From contig OX485804.1 of assembly GCA_950295325.1 (NCBI GenBank), positions 29,388,001-29,452,000 on the forward strand: a DNA stretch of 64,000 bases, written 5' to 3'. Each line of letters opens with the position of its first letter. The first letter of the stretch is position 1. Source of the stretch: Polytrichum commune. Taxonomy: Eukaryota > Streptophyta > Polytrichopsida > Polytrichales > Polytrichaceae. Positions 49,057 to 60,241 of this stretch are shown piece after piece. The translations under genes and the position numbers were made by a program. The notes under the pieces were generated by a model. That model did no database searches, had not been told where the DNA came from, and saw only the letters and a list, made by a program, of their open reading frames with translations.

Positions 49057-51438
49057 GCAGAGAGAAAACGATCCATCGAAGGCATGTCAACCTTAAAGAG
49101 TTGACCATGCGAACACTGACTTACCATATTTTTCTCCATGATGAAAAATCTCCTCAAAAGCTTTCGTCATATTGAGAATGATAATGTCAGCTCCACGTAT
49201 GCCTTTGTTGAGTACATTCACTCGGGCTTCAAGTAAGTTGTTGTGTAGTGTGGTCTCGTTACTGATGGTTTCATTTTTTATGCAGGCAGTATAGTTGTTG
49301 ACCGTTTTAGTACTGTATGGCATGCAATTCCCGGGAGCCACATTTGCTACCATAATATGCGGGATGCCGAGCAATTGGATTCGTAACAAGTTGATTGCGA
49401 TTCCATCCACCACACTTCCCACAAGTGCTCTTACCCCCTGCACCATCATAAATGCAGTTTCATTGCATTGGTCAAATACTCCACTACTCAAATGAGTACA
49501 AGCTGCTAACACAAACTTCAGTCGAAACTAGAGTCAAACATGGTAAGGTAGGCATGCCTAATCCAGTGACTTCTTTTGATCAGACACCTATCTTTGAGTG
49601 GTATGTGGTTAGGTGCAGATGCCAAAATGACATGTGTATACAAGAGATTGAACTACGTGCTCAGAGTATCATATTAACCATTCTAGGCTCAATAGTCAAC
49701 ATAATTGGGGGGTCTATATGACCACTTAATGAGTACAAGAATCTTCACTTTGATAATACATAAGATATTCATATGAGCTCCAAAGACTCTGAGGAATGTG
49801 GGATCTGCTAACTGCTGCTGCTAATCACATGTTTCATATCCTAGGAGAAGTGGGCTAATTGGAAAAAGTGGCCACTTAAGACCCATCTACCTTAATGGTG
49901 GGAGGAATTGGGTAGTTGTGCACCTGAGGGTCACCATGTACGTTGTAGGCGTTATAGTCATTGATTGCAATGTTCACCAAAGCAACTGACTTTCGAAGGT
50001 GTGCCTTGGTCCACACACCTGCTTTCACAATTTTCTCAAATTGATCCACCTGATCGTCAAGAGTTCTAACACCATATGCATATGTAACCCCTGCACCGGA
50101 TGATCCGAAATTGACACCACCATTGTTTGTATAATTTGCATCCAAAACCTCATATGGTGTGGGTGTTGGAACATTGAAAAGGTCCGCTGAAACCATGAGA
50201 CAAATGAGGAATCAAAACAATGTTGATGCCAGAGGTTTTAGGGCTTCATGTGTTTTTGACATTATTGACGAGGAAATGCTTAGGATTAGGAAGAAAATGT
50301 ATGAGGAATATTTCATCAAAACAAAAAGGACAGCTGCTCAGAAGGAAATAACAATCGTTAGTCTCATATTTTGGGTCCCTCATGGTCATCAAGAGCTTAT
50401 CGTCGATCAAATTAGGAATTATACTGTATTGTAGTGAGATCAGTACTTTGGGTGAGGAAAAGGTTGGATTTAAACTGAGTGTGATGGTCATACCAAGGTA
50501 GTCAACTTGATTGTGGCCATCACTGAATCGGCGTGCAGTTCCATTGGCAGGCCAAGTAATCCCATAAGGAGGGGATGTTATGTAAGTATACCCGGTGTCA
50601 GTGTACGAGTCTCCAAACGAAAACAAGGCTTGCGCTCCTGCAACCCCATCTGGACAAAAGCATCCAACAAAATATTGAATGAAATCAACAATTCCTTCGA
50701 CCTGCAGCTCAAACTCAATATATTAACCTACACAATTATTGGACCTTTCCTGAAGTATTCAAATAGGTTTCCCAAGTGAGTGGGCAGATATTCTTCATCA
50801 GATTTTGAGGCAGCGTTGAGCATGGGCTTGAAAATATGAACAAAAAGTGAAAGATGGCATCACAATGTTTAGAACTTACACCTTGAACTCCTGGGCTATC
50901 GCATGCAAGTGCAGTTGTGAGGAGGAAAGGGTATCCAGGTTTCAACCAACCATGTGGGAACCTAGGGGCTTGCCCTTGTCCGTGCCCGTTCAAGGTGTTC
51001 ACCTTTGAAAGGAGGCAGTAGTCTTGGGGGCCCCTCTAATTCTCGTAATGCTCGTTTCAGGATTATATATAGACTTGGACCAACTTGAAAATGAAGCAAC
51101 ACCATAATCCACGCCGGTGGCAATATTGAAGTAGTCCTTCTTTCTTTCTTTCTCAGGCATATGTTGAGGGAGCTGTAAATGATTACATGAATTTGTGTCT
51201 CTTCACAATATACTGAAGGGATGGCGTGAATTTGCAACTCAAAAGGAAAAAAAAAAAGGGCCAAACCCATCAAGTTCAGAGACTCGTGAGACACTAGCAA
51301 TCATCTTATAATCTGCTATAAAGAGAGCCATTCATAGCCTTAATCTGTTGATTAAAAAATGTTCAATACCATACCTGTCATGCACAAAATCTGAAGAGTA
51401 CATAGAAGTGTCACAGCCGCAGCTACAAACGTCCTCAT
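48416..51438 (-). CDS. GDSL esterase/lipase (SGNH hydrolase)
   Basis: Five coding exons on the minus strand: 51438-51375, 50637-50494, 50186-49891, 49437-49125 and 48636-48416. They have consistent phases and GT-AG borders, giving 345 residues. Exon 1 is a signal peptide (MRTFVAAAVTLLCTLQILC), so the enzyme is probably secreted. Block I is LFSFGDSYTDTG with nucleophile S32; a block II-like GVNFGSSGAG follows; AINDYN is block III; DYIHPSQAGW near the C-terminus carries the catalytic D307 and H310. The length is near the plant norm of about 350. Such enzymes hydrolyse acyl esters of lipids, cutin or secondary metabolites; substrate cannot be told. Introns 3 and 4 both carry the same dispersed repeat, and the last exon is duplicated at 63360-63580. 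Confidence 0.9.
48760..48930 (+). repeat. Dispersed repeat copy in GDSL intron 4
   Basis: Shares CACCTATATTTGAGT, TGTGGTTAGGTG and CATTCTAGGCTCAATAGTCAACAT with the copy in intron 3 at 49555-49740. It is followed at 48990-49056 by the shared end TGCTAATCATC...GAAGTGGGC. A reverse-oriented fragment lies at about 48060-48240. Confidence 0.7.
49555..49857 (+). repeat. Dispersed repeat copy in GDSL intron 3
   Basis: Collinear with the intron 4 copy, same orientation, ending in CCTAGGAGAAGTGGGC at about 49840-49855. Confidence 0.7.
50945..51155. repeat. Dispersed repeat copy in GDSL intron 1
   Basis: Same motif order as 19985-20290: CCATGTGGGAACC, CACCTTTGAAAGGAGGCAGTA, ACTTGAAAATGAAGCAACACCATAAT, then a pyrimidine (TTTC)n run instead of CT. 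Confidence 0.7.
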
Positions 51439-51649
51439 ATCACGTGATGGCAATTCTCCACGAAACCTTCAATTCCTGCACATATGTGGATTAGACAGTT
51501 GATTTGGATCACAAGTCAAATCGCCTACAGGTTATTCTCTGTTGAAGGACTATTGTCAGCTATGGGGGTTTCTTGAACTTTCAAGAAGAAATCCCTCACA
51601 ATCATATCGTCAGCAAAAGTGTTTCACAACCACATCACAGATTGAAAGA

Positions 51650-52220
51650 GAACAGAATTCATTCTCAGTTTATGTAGGACAACATACTGGTTAGCAATTT
51701 GTATTCCAATGAACCTATCTATACTCTACGCAACTCCTGAATTTCTCAAAAATTTGGAGAACAAAATACCTTCAATAGATATGCATGCAGCCATTCAACA
51801 GGAGGATATCTGAAGAGTATTTGAGGACCACAAAAGCATACCCAAAATCAACGACTATTCGGTTACGTGAACACTGACTATGTCAAGAAGAATCGCACAT
51901 AGTTTCTATCATATACGAGATAGAAAGAGACGAGCGCCTCAGTTTATGTGAGGATAACATACTGCTAGTCAGCAATTTGCAGCCCAAAAACATGTGCTTA
52001 GGGAATAAATTGGTATCTGTAGACTAGAGGCAAAAGGGTTGAGTTCAATTTGTGCAATACAACCTTTGAACCTATCTATGTTCCAATCAACTACTGAATT
52101 TCTCAGGAATTCAGAATACCAAACCTCCTTCAACAGAGATGAATGCAGCATAGCCTACCATTCGACAGCAGGACATTTGAAGGGTATTTGAGAACCAAAG
52201 GGCATACCGCAAATTTCTAT
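51650..52220. repeat. Diverged tandem duplication upstream of the GDSL gene
   Basis: About 51660-51850 resembles about 51940-52215 (shared CTCAGTTTATGT, ACATACTG, TTTGAAC/GAACCTATCTAT, CTGAATTTCTCA, GGGTATTTGAG). This is the presumed promoter and leader of the GDSL gene, so any regulatory sites may be present twice. Confidence 0.6.
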
Positions 52221-52698
52221 TTACCTGATGGGAAGATCTGAACTGTTGGCTTCAAAGATGATCTGAATGGGCATCGATGTGCCAGCTTCAGATCCCACTG
52301 CCGTGGCCTTGGTTGAGAATTGAAGACTCTATCCATCGACCTATATACTCTGCGCCTCGAAGGACATCGAAAGAAAAAATTCCACCCGGCTCCTGCCATT
52401 GAAGCTTCCACTCTTGATCATTATCTCACTGTGGTCTCCAAAGATCCGGAAGCAATTCTACTTGTCATTCATGCATCCTGGCAGCAAAAAGCTTGCTCTT
52501 GGACTATCCTCAAATCTTCATTGCCCGCCAAGTTCAGGTTCCTTCACGTGGTACATGGATGTGCTGCAACAATTTTTTAAGTATAGGTTGACATTGAGGT
52601 GCACTGAGTATGAGTCACGTGAACATGACTTGTGCAACTAATTTCCCTTCACCTCTTAAACATTTTGACTAGTGCCGCAAGCGGTGGGTAGGCATGAC

Positions 52699-52924
52699 CT
52701 ATGATCGGGGAGACTCGGCAGTTAGTTACAGATGAACGTGTTGAGTTTGAGGTATAACCGGTTGAAGTTCAAGATTGCGGGAGAATTACCGATCATTTCA
52801 GAGGAATTTATAGAATATACCCCAATTTAATAAAGGAAAACCGGAGGATATCAACATGAAACTGGTTGGACTTGCAAAAAGTAGGATCTCAACCGGTTAT
52901 GCGCAAAAATCTCCCCGATCACTG
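52699..52924. mobile_element. Non-autonomous hAT-like element (226 bp)
   Basis: Flanked by an 8-base direct repeat GGCATGAC (52691-52698 and 52925-52932), the size made by hAT transposases. The termini are inverted repeats of 15 bases with two mismatches, ending in TGATCGGGGAGA; the right end reads CAG inward, as hAT ends do. No coding capacity. A decayed relative is at 25757-25985. Confidence 0.75.
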
Positions 52925-52934
52925 GGCATGACAT

Positions 52935-54760
52935 CCTTAACACAGTCCGGGGAGTTTTATACAAAATCCGGTACATTTCCTACCTTTTATAAAGAGGATC
53001 GGCTTTTTTCCTTTTTACTCGGAAGTTTCTGAAAGCCAAGTTTTTTTCTCGGTTAAATTCGGACCTTTACCTTTATCATTCAGTATTTTTCCTAGTTTCT
53101 AAATTTTATTTTGGTATATTTCCGAAGTTATGTATAGTAAGTCAGATTTTTTTGTTTTATTTTTATTATATAAATGAAAATTGGTGTTATGCTTTTAAGG
53201 GGGTGAATTTGTGTTGAAAGAGATCCCAAGTATCCTTGGAAGGAGTTGAATCTTATCAAGCCCCCACCATCTTGGGCCCAAGGATGTAACCTTTGAAAAA
53301 TGTATGGATCCAAAGAGGGTGCATACATTTTTTTAGAGGTTGGTTAGTACAACAATATATGAAACCTTTAGACTAATCAACATCCTTAGGTTTGGGAAAC
53401 ATAACTTGAGTTATTGAACAAGAAGCGTCACTACTTGCATAAGACATATAATGTGAATGGTTAGCGTATAGGAACTAGTACTTAGTTCCATTTTTACACA
53501 AAGGAATTTCCTCTTCAATGATATTATCAAAGTTCTCATATGGCCCCTTCAAAGCAATTCTAAGCATAGCTTCCAAATTTTTGTTTCCAACCCACCAGGC
53601 CTCGAATAACTCACAACTGACACCAAAACTTGATCCCCCAAATCACCCGAAAGCACCCACAACTTGCAATCAACCCACCAACATGAAAATCCTACATATA
53701 TGTTCCTCAAACCTCCATGCATCCGCAAACAACAAGACTTAGTTTACAATAGATTTGCATCCGTAATCGAATCTAATGGCATTGTAATGACCTGAAGTTC
53801 ACCGATGCAAATCAAACCCACCAGGCCTTGAATCACTCACAACTGACACCACAAGTTCCATCCCCCAAACCACTAGAAGCACCCACAACTTACAATCAAC
53901 CCACCAACATGTAAATTCAACATAACTGTTCCTTGAACCTCCATGCATCTGCGAACAACAACATTTGGCTTGCAATCGATCAATTGTCCCAATAGGGCCG
54001 CACTCAATATAACTACTACTACCCACAATTGCAAAACTAGAATGAAAGATGAAGAGAAAACCAACATTTTAGCACCTAATTCAACGCACCCTTGAATGAG
54101 ATTGACAAGTGGTGGAAGAACGGAAGCCACCCACTAAGGTCGAAGCCAAACATGGAGCTTGAAACACCAATTGAAAACACAAGAGCAAAAGCGGAAGCTT
54201 GGAACATGAATGGGATAGAGAGAAAAACCCCAATGGAGGAGTGAGGCACTTTGCCCACGGGGCTCAAACTCTTCTTATACTTGTGAGAGAGGGTCCTTGG
54301 TTGCTTAGAGCATCAAAACCTCAATTGGCCCAATGACAATGGAACCAACCATACATTAGCCTCCATGGTTTTTGAACTTATGAGTCATGACCATAGTATT
54401 ACCCTAGTAACATTTCCACCCTATCCCTTGTCCCTTCGGCTACTTGCCTAAAACAAGAAAAAACTAGCTTGGTAAATATCCCAAACTTTGATGCCTCAAC
54501 CAACCATATTGCCAGTTTATTCTCCCTTGAACCGGTCGATTTCCGACCTCCACAATTTTACATCAATACCTCATTCGAATCATTGCGAAGTCATTCGAAA
54601 ATCTCCAAAAACTTTCGGCTAGCTTGTAACTAAACCTTAGTACTCCGCATACATTGATCCTTAAGTAGCCTTAGCCTATTTAGTAGGTTCTGATCCAAAT
54701 GGTATATTCTTTATGTAGTCCAGATAACCTAAGAATGGACCTCTTAAATTGGGGATGTAC
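52935..54760. other. Intergenic DNA between hAT-like and PIF/Harbinger elements
   Basis: AT-rich. An internal direct repeat occurs: about 53585-53745 resembles 53810-53965 (shared CACCAGGCCT, ACTCACAACTGACACCA, ACAATCAACCCACCAACATG). No gene supported. Confidence 0.5.
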
Positions 54761-55634
54761 CTCTTAAACTAAGGGCCACTTCACACACGAACCAAGGGCC
54801 ATGACCACGGAATGGTGAGGACCCTTGACTATCATCCAAAGGCCGTACCAAGGGTGATGGGCTACCCACTTTGTGTGGGGTCGGGTCCTCAAACATAGTG
54901 TGAAGTGAGAATGGACCATGTTGAGGGACCGTTGCATATTTTATTAGTGAGAAAAGAAGGGCAACCCTACCTCACTAGTTACTTATCTTCATTCTCTCTT
55001 TTCTCACTCTTTTTTTCGAGTTTTACATCGGTGAGGAAGGAAAGAGAGCACGATGGATCACATTGAGAGAAGAAGAAGGATTCTTGTTGCATTAGCTTTA
55101 TATTGGTGTTTGCACATGATTGTGCAGCATATGCTTGATATGCAAGCATTGGCACTCAATGGAGAATGGGAAAATGCCCTGATTTTGAGCATTTGCTTTG
55201 AGGGTATGAAGATGAGCGATCGTAGTGTATGGGCACACTACTAGAGATTGTGTACAATCTAGACATGTAACAAGACATTTATTGAAGTAAACAAAGACGT
55301 GATCTAATAGCATATATTACTAGAAAGTGTGTTGTCTACGACATGTCTTGGGGGACCATGCCCTACACCCCATGGATCGTCTATTTGGACATAGCCAATA
55401 TGTTTAGGACCATTGCTTATGATGTCTAAATATACTAAAAGTTTTACAGGCTCCAAACTAAATTATTACTTAACGTTAAAACGTGCATGCATGTGTAGGG
55501 CTATCATTGGTTGATATGTTGAATAATGAGTGGTCCTATTTTTTAACAAATGAGTGTCATTTAAAAGAGATATCCATCATTAGTAAGTCCAATCCTCACC
55601 TCTCAAGCCTTGCCATCTATAAGCACCTATAGTT

Positions 55635-55750
55635 CTAAGTGCCTAGCCACTTACCTAGTAGGCTAAGCCACGGGCGGGGGCCAAGGGATTTGATCCTTGA
55701 ACCTCTTGGCTCCCACATAGAGGCCTTAGCCACTAAGCCACCACTCCGCG
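55635..55750 (-). repeat. Possible tRNA-derived SINE head inside the CACTA element
   Basis: Read on the minus strand: TGGCTTAGTGGCTAAGG resembles an RNA polymerase III A-box region and GGATCAAATCCC a degenerate B-box, at tRNA-like spacing. No clear tail or target duplication was found, so it may be tRNA-like by chance or an old SINE. Confidence 0.4.
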
Positions 55751-55789
55751 CATGATATATTAGAAGTATTTAAAACATTTGTATATAGA

Positions 55790-56560
55790 GACCCAAATTA
55801 CTCTTTATTTTTTATTTATTGTATACAATATAATATCAACTATGTATGGCATATATTATTTATTGTCTATTATTTACTGCTTATAATTTATTATCCAATA
55901 TTTATTGTATGTTGCCTATTATTTATTATTAAGTGTATCGTATTTTCTATTTACTGCCTCGTATTTACTGCCTCGTATTTACTGTTTATATTATCATATT
56001 TACTATGTACTGCCTAATATTCATTATTTATAGTTTATAGTCATAATTTATAGTATTTATTATTTATTATTTTCAGTATGTTATTATTATCTATTCTATA
56101 TAGTATAATATTTATTATTTATGGTATGATATTTAATATTTAATATTTATAGTATACTGTTATTATTAATGGTTTGATGTTTTTTATTATTTATTATTTA
56201 TTATTTTCATTATGTTATTATTATCTACTGTATATAGTATATTATTTACTATTTATAGTTTGATATTTAATTTTCAATATTCATAGTATATTAGTACTAT
56301 TAATGGTCTTCTATTTATTATTTATAGTATTTTATTATTATATATTTTCAGTATGTTATTCTTATCTATTGTATGTAGTATATTATTTATTATTTACGGT
56401 CTGATATTTATTATTTTGTTATATTATTATATTAGTTCTATTAATGATCTGCTATTCTTATTTACTATTTATAGTTTACTATTTTTATTATTAACGGAAT
56501 TTTATTTATTATATAATGGAAATTGTCTACTATTTACTGTGTACATGATTTTCCATATAC
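55790..56560. repeat. AT-rich degenerate TATTTATTATT array
   Basis: About 770 bases of imperfect repeats of TATTTATTATTTATAGTAT-type units occupy the second half of the CACTA element. Confidence 0.8.
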
Positions 56561-58101
56561 GCCCTAAAAATTCCCGACCATAATTACACAATCTATTGGA
56601 CAAATTGTCTGATTGTTTATAAGACGATGTGAGGCGTCCTATAAACAACATCGGGGCGTCAATGTGTCCACAATGACTATTTTCCAACACTTATACTAGA
56701 AACATGTCGATTTCCTTTTTTTCATGAAATGTTGGTCCAATAAGCACATGCTTGCTAAAACACTGTACTAAAAACCCTTGTTTCTCTTGTAGTGGCATTT
56801 GAGAGAAATGTAGGGTTTACGGATGGGTTGTTATTGGGTTCATTCACGGAAGAAATGTTTAAACAAAGAACTCGTGTATGTCACAATACATTCAAGTTTC
56901 TTTGTGAGAGGTTAGGTCCATATTTGCAGAGGAAGAATACACAAATGAGAGAAACAATTTTAGTTGAGAGTAGAATTGTAATGTCATTACAAAGGCTTGG
57001 GACTGGAAATACCTTGTGTACCGTAGGAGAGGTATATGGGGTGGCCGAAAGTACAATTTCAGAAATAGTTCGATATTTTTGTATATTAGTTAGAGTTCAT
57101 TTGCAAGGGACTTTTGTGCAATTTCCAAGTCCAGCTCGGTGTAGGGTTCTAGCCCATGAATTTGAGGTTTTTCATGGAATTCCTCACATTATAGGAGCAA
57201 TCGATGGATCTCACATTCCAATTCTTACACCTGTAATTAGGGGAGAGTATTACTATTGCAAAAAATCGTTTCATTCGGCTTTATTACAAGGTATAGTAGA
57301 TACGAAATGTGTATTTTAGGATTACGAATTTGGATGGGTAGGAAGTATGCATGATTGGACATTGTTTCAATTGACAAAAGTTAGAAGAGATTGCATTAAA
57401 GATAAATTCTTACCTTACAAGTTGATTGGAGATTGCGCATATCCATTGCGACCGTGAATTTACAGTCCATTCAAAAGGTGTGAAGAAGGAGTAGAAGGTT
57501 ACAAAGCAAATTGGAATTTTATTCAAAGTTCCACCCGCATGTGTGTAGAACGTGCTTTCAGAATTTTGAAAGGAGATGGAGAATCATTATGAGAAGATCT
57601 GATATACCAGTACGGCATATGGCTGATGTAGTGGCTACATGTATTGTACCACACAATATGTGTACTATTGGAAAAGACAAATTTGATATAGAATGGATAG
57701 AAGAAGCTGAAAGAGAATTGAATAGACGTATAGAGAATAGATCATTGAAAGAAGGACAAGAAATGAGGGCTGAACTAGCAGCTATAGGTGAGATCATGAA
57801 TATTAGTATTACAGAAAATGATACAAGAAGAGCAGAAGTAGTTGATAGATATACTAAAATTTTCTTGATAAAAGAAAATAAAAAAGACGAAGATTTATTG
57901 ATAGAAACTACAAATATGCATATAGCAATAGCTAAATCTTTATGGCAAATCAAACTTCAGAATAATTCTAACTTGGAATTCCAGGATATGGATACAAATT
58001 CTGATATGAGCCTCTAACTATAACTTGTGTACTAAGGCTGCCATATGAGCATCCATATTTTTCAGTAAATCTGTTGTTGCCTGAAAATATGCAATCAAAT
58101 T

Positions 58102-59271
58102 TTAAGAATTACTGACTATCTGTTTTAGAAACCCTTCCATTTTGTCTTGAAATTTCTTCTTTTTGTCCTTTGTAGCGCTTGCCGGTGAATTCTGTTGTGT
58201 GGTCTGCATACTGTAATGGTCATCATCGTCTTGAGCACTTGCTGGCATCTGATTGACCACACTTGCACACTGTCCATTGCACATGTCCATCTGCTCATAA
58301 TGTTGACACTCTCGTCTATTATGTCCTGAAATTTTATTAGAGCGTTTATCATTTTTGTATTCTATAAGCAAGACCTTGTATTTCTTCTCAAATGCTAACT
58401 ATGTTCTTTCAAAATTACGCAGAGTGGATACCATACGAGTATGCAGTTTAATCTAAACATTCATTCATGTTCCATATTACATCAACAATAGAAGTCAGTA
58501 TAATAAGATACAGTAGAATACAAGGTAATGGGAATAAGTACAATATGCTAGGAACTCTATCAACTAGAAGAGAGGGACAAGTACGTCTATACCACCTACT
58601 AAGGACTTCACCCATAGCGAGGAGGTCCCGGATTCGGAGCCTGTCGCCATTGATTCTTCGAAGTCCTCAATGGGGGGAAAGGGGGGTATGGGGCAAAAGC
58701 CAAGGCCTTCAAAAAGGCCCAATTGGCCCAATTTGAATTTGAATTTTTATATTTTCATTCAATTTATGCTTTTGAAATTAACAACAATCAATCTAGTATA
58801 CAAATACATACCTTGTTTTCTTGCAGATTTGGCGAATTTCTCTTCCATCTCACCGCGAATGGCTATGAGAGTTTCAATCTCATAATCTCGCCATTTAATT
58901 GGAGCTTCTTCTTCACCTTCCGAATCTCCCAAATCCACTTCATCCACTTTTGCTGTTTTTTTGGGGTTCTTTTTGATTTTGTAGCTACTGCCCTATCTCT
59001 TTTCTTCTTGCCAATATCATCATCTTTCCTAGAAGTATCTTCTGCTTTTCCTCTAATGTTCACATCTCTACTGCTCTCTACATTTTGCGGCATTTTGTGT
59101 ACCAATCAACTCTACATCTTCATCAGCAAACAATTGAAATTTGTTGAAATTTCTATTTCCTAATGAGGGTCTGTGCAATCCGAATTGTGGTTGATTCCAC
59201 GACATCCAAGGAGAATTTTGGCTCCATTGTTGGGTTTCGGACCCACTCACATCTTGCGAAAATCCTGCCAT
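58102..59271 (-). pseudogene. PIF/Harbinger Myb/trihelix-like accessory gene (ORF2), decayed
   Basis: Minus-strand segments in shifting frames. 59271 leads with MAGFSQDVSG and an N-terminal region rich in Gln, Ser and Trp. 59105-58863 is a Lys/Arg-rich nuclear-type region. 58947-58800 carries the SANT/trihelix start (IKWRDYEIETLIAIRGEMEEKF), and a good donor (GTATGT) follows KQ. 58371-58102 is a Lys- and Gln-rich tail. Frame changes and an insertion in the intron show decay. In the family this protein binds the transposon ends and brings the transposase to the nucleus. Confidence 0.7.
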
Positions 59272-59482
59272 TGAAGAAGAAAAAAAAAATTGCCAAAAAA
59301 ATTTCGCTCAAAAAATTGTCTACTTCAATCGCACACACAACATACTCTAACCACTTCAACTTCTGGGCATGTAGGAGAAATGGCCATATGCCTCTTTTTA
59401 TCAACTATGTTCTGGAAAAGTTACTGTTGGAAAAAAATATTAAAATAATGCTAACAGCCATTTACAGCTGTTTGACTGCCAT

Positions 59483-59547
59483 GGTCTGCCGGAATTTGCG
59501 TCAGGCCTACCTCTTGGAGGTGGGCCTGACGCAAATTCCGACAGACC
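59483..59547. repeat. Perfect-type hairpin, 25-base arms
   Basis: Arms 59483-59507 and 59523-59547 are reverse complements with one mismatch. The 15-base loop contains its own ACCTC/GAGGT stem, giving about a 31-base-pair foldback. It lies 190 bases from the right end of the PIF/Harbinger element. Confidence 0.95.
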
Positions 59548-60241
59548 ATACACCCTTATCCACTGCCTGCCATGTAGGACTCCATGTAGACTTTTCATCC
59601 ACGAACTTTTCTTTGGTCTTTTAGGCCTCCACCTCCTAGTGTGAAGTCAACTTGGACGGTCCCCGCCTTTTCGACCAATGAGAGCTCTTCCTTTGCCGTG
59701 GTCATGGGCCTTCAGCCTTGTGTGTGAAGTGGCCCTAAATCTTGGTAGATGGAAGAAGGCCGGCTTTGTGTCCGAAGATCATAGGCAAACAATGAGGTCA
59801 TGCTGACTTATGAGAGTTCAATGCCACTTGACTATGCTCGGCATTCATACATGCACTCAAGGACCTTGATTCTTCATGAAAATTTATTCGTGAAGCTAGA
59901 TTAGAAAGAAATCATTCTTACCCATGCTTAAGAATGTTACTACGGGAATAATGAGTTTATGTCGACTGACGAGAGCTTCATGGCACTTGACTATGCCCGG
60001 CATTCATGCATGTACTCAAGAACCTTGATTCTTGATAAACAAAATTCCTTGAAGCTAGAATAGAAAGAGAAAGTCCTTGCACATGCTTATGAATGCTACG
60101 GGGAGAGAAAGGCCCTCAGTCTCGAAGCTTGTCGGGCTTGCGCTTTGAGTTCTGAGGATGTGATTTCATTTCTTGGAGGTGTTTGGCTTCATCGGCTGGG
60201 AAGGGAGCTCAGTTGAGGTGTTAGGGTTTGGGCTTAGGGTT

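Larger units (their letters stand above)
55236..56794. mobile_element. Non-autonomous CACTA (EnSpm) element nested in the transposase gene
   Basis: Begins CACTACTAGAGA and ends TCTCTTGTAGTG (reverse complement CACTACAAGAGA). It is flanked by the 3-base target duplication GCA (55233-55235 and 56795-56797), as the superfamily makes. Length 1559 bases and no transposase. Its interior holds a tRNA-like segment (55635-55750) and a very AT-rich stretch of TATTTATTATT-type repeats (55790-56560). Confidence 0.9.
55053..58017 (+). pseudogene. PIF/Harbinger transposase (DDE nuclease), interrupted and decayed
   Basis: Coding begins with the ATG at 55053, is interrupted at 55235 by the CACTA element, and resumes in the same frame at 56798. 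The DDE catalytic motifs are readable: IDGSHI (first D), GSMHDWTLF (second D) and CVERAFRILKG (E). Lesions: TAG at 57317-57319, TGA at 57455-57457 and a one-base loss near 57570 that shifts the frame just after ILKG. The final frame 57511-58017 encodes the C-terminal part (RWRIIMRR, then an acidic tail). It cannot make active transposase unless suppressed or edited. The closest named family is HARBI1-like plant transposases. Confidence 0.88.
54773..59735. mobile_element. PIF/Harbinger DNA transposon, full length with a nested insertion
   Basis: The ends are inverted repeats starting GGGCCACTTCACACAC, with further matching inward (GGGCCATGACCACGG at left, GGCCCATGACCACGG at right). The 3-base target duplication is TAA at 54770-54772 and 59736-59738, exactly as this superfamily makes. 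Inside are a plus-strand transposase gene and a minus-strand Myb-like gene, the standard two-gene convergent layout. Length is 4963 bases; removing the nested CACTA element and its target duplication leaves about 3.4 kb, a normal size for an autonomous element. Confidence 0.92.

Noticed and set aside
52320-52580. 86-codon plus frame upstream of the GDSL gene
   Set aside because: No true ATG at its start, no known domain and no splice context that I could defend.
58590-58680. tRNA-like segment (GGTCCCGGATTCGGAGCC) in the intron of the Myb-like remnant
   Set aside because: Resembles a B-box, but no cloverleaf, A-box or tail could be drawn with confidence.
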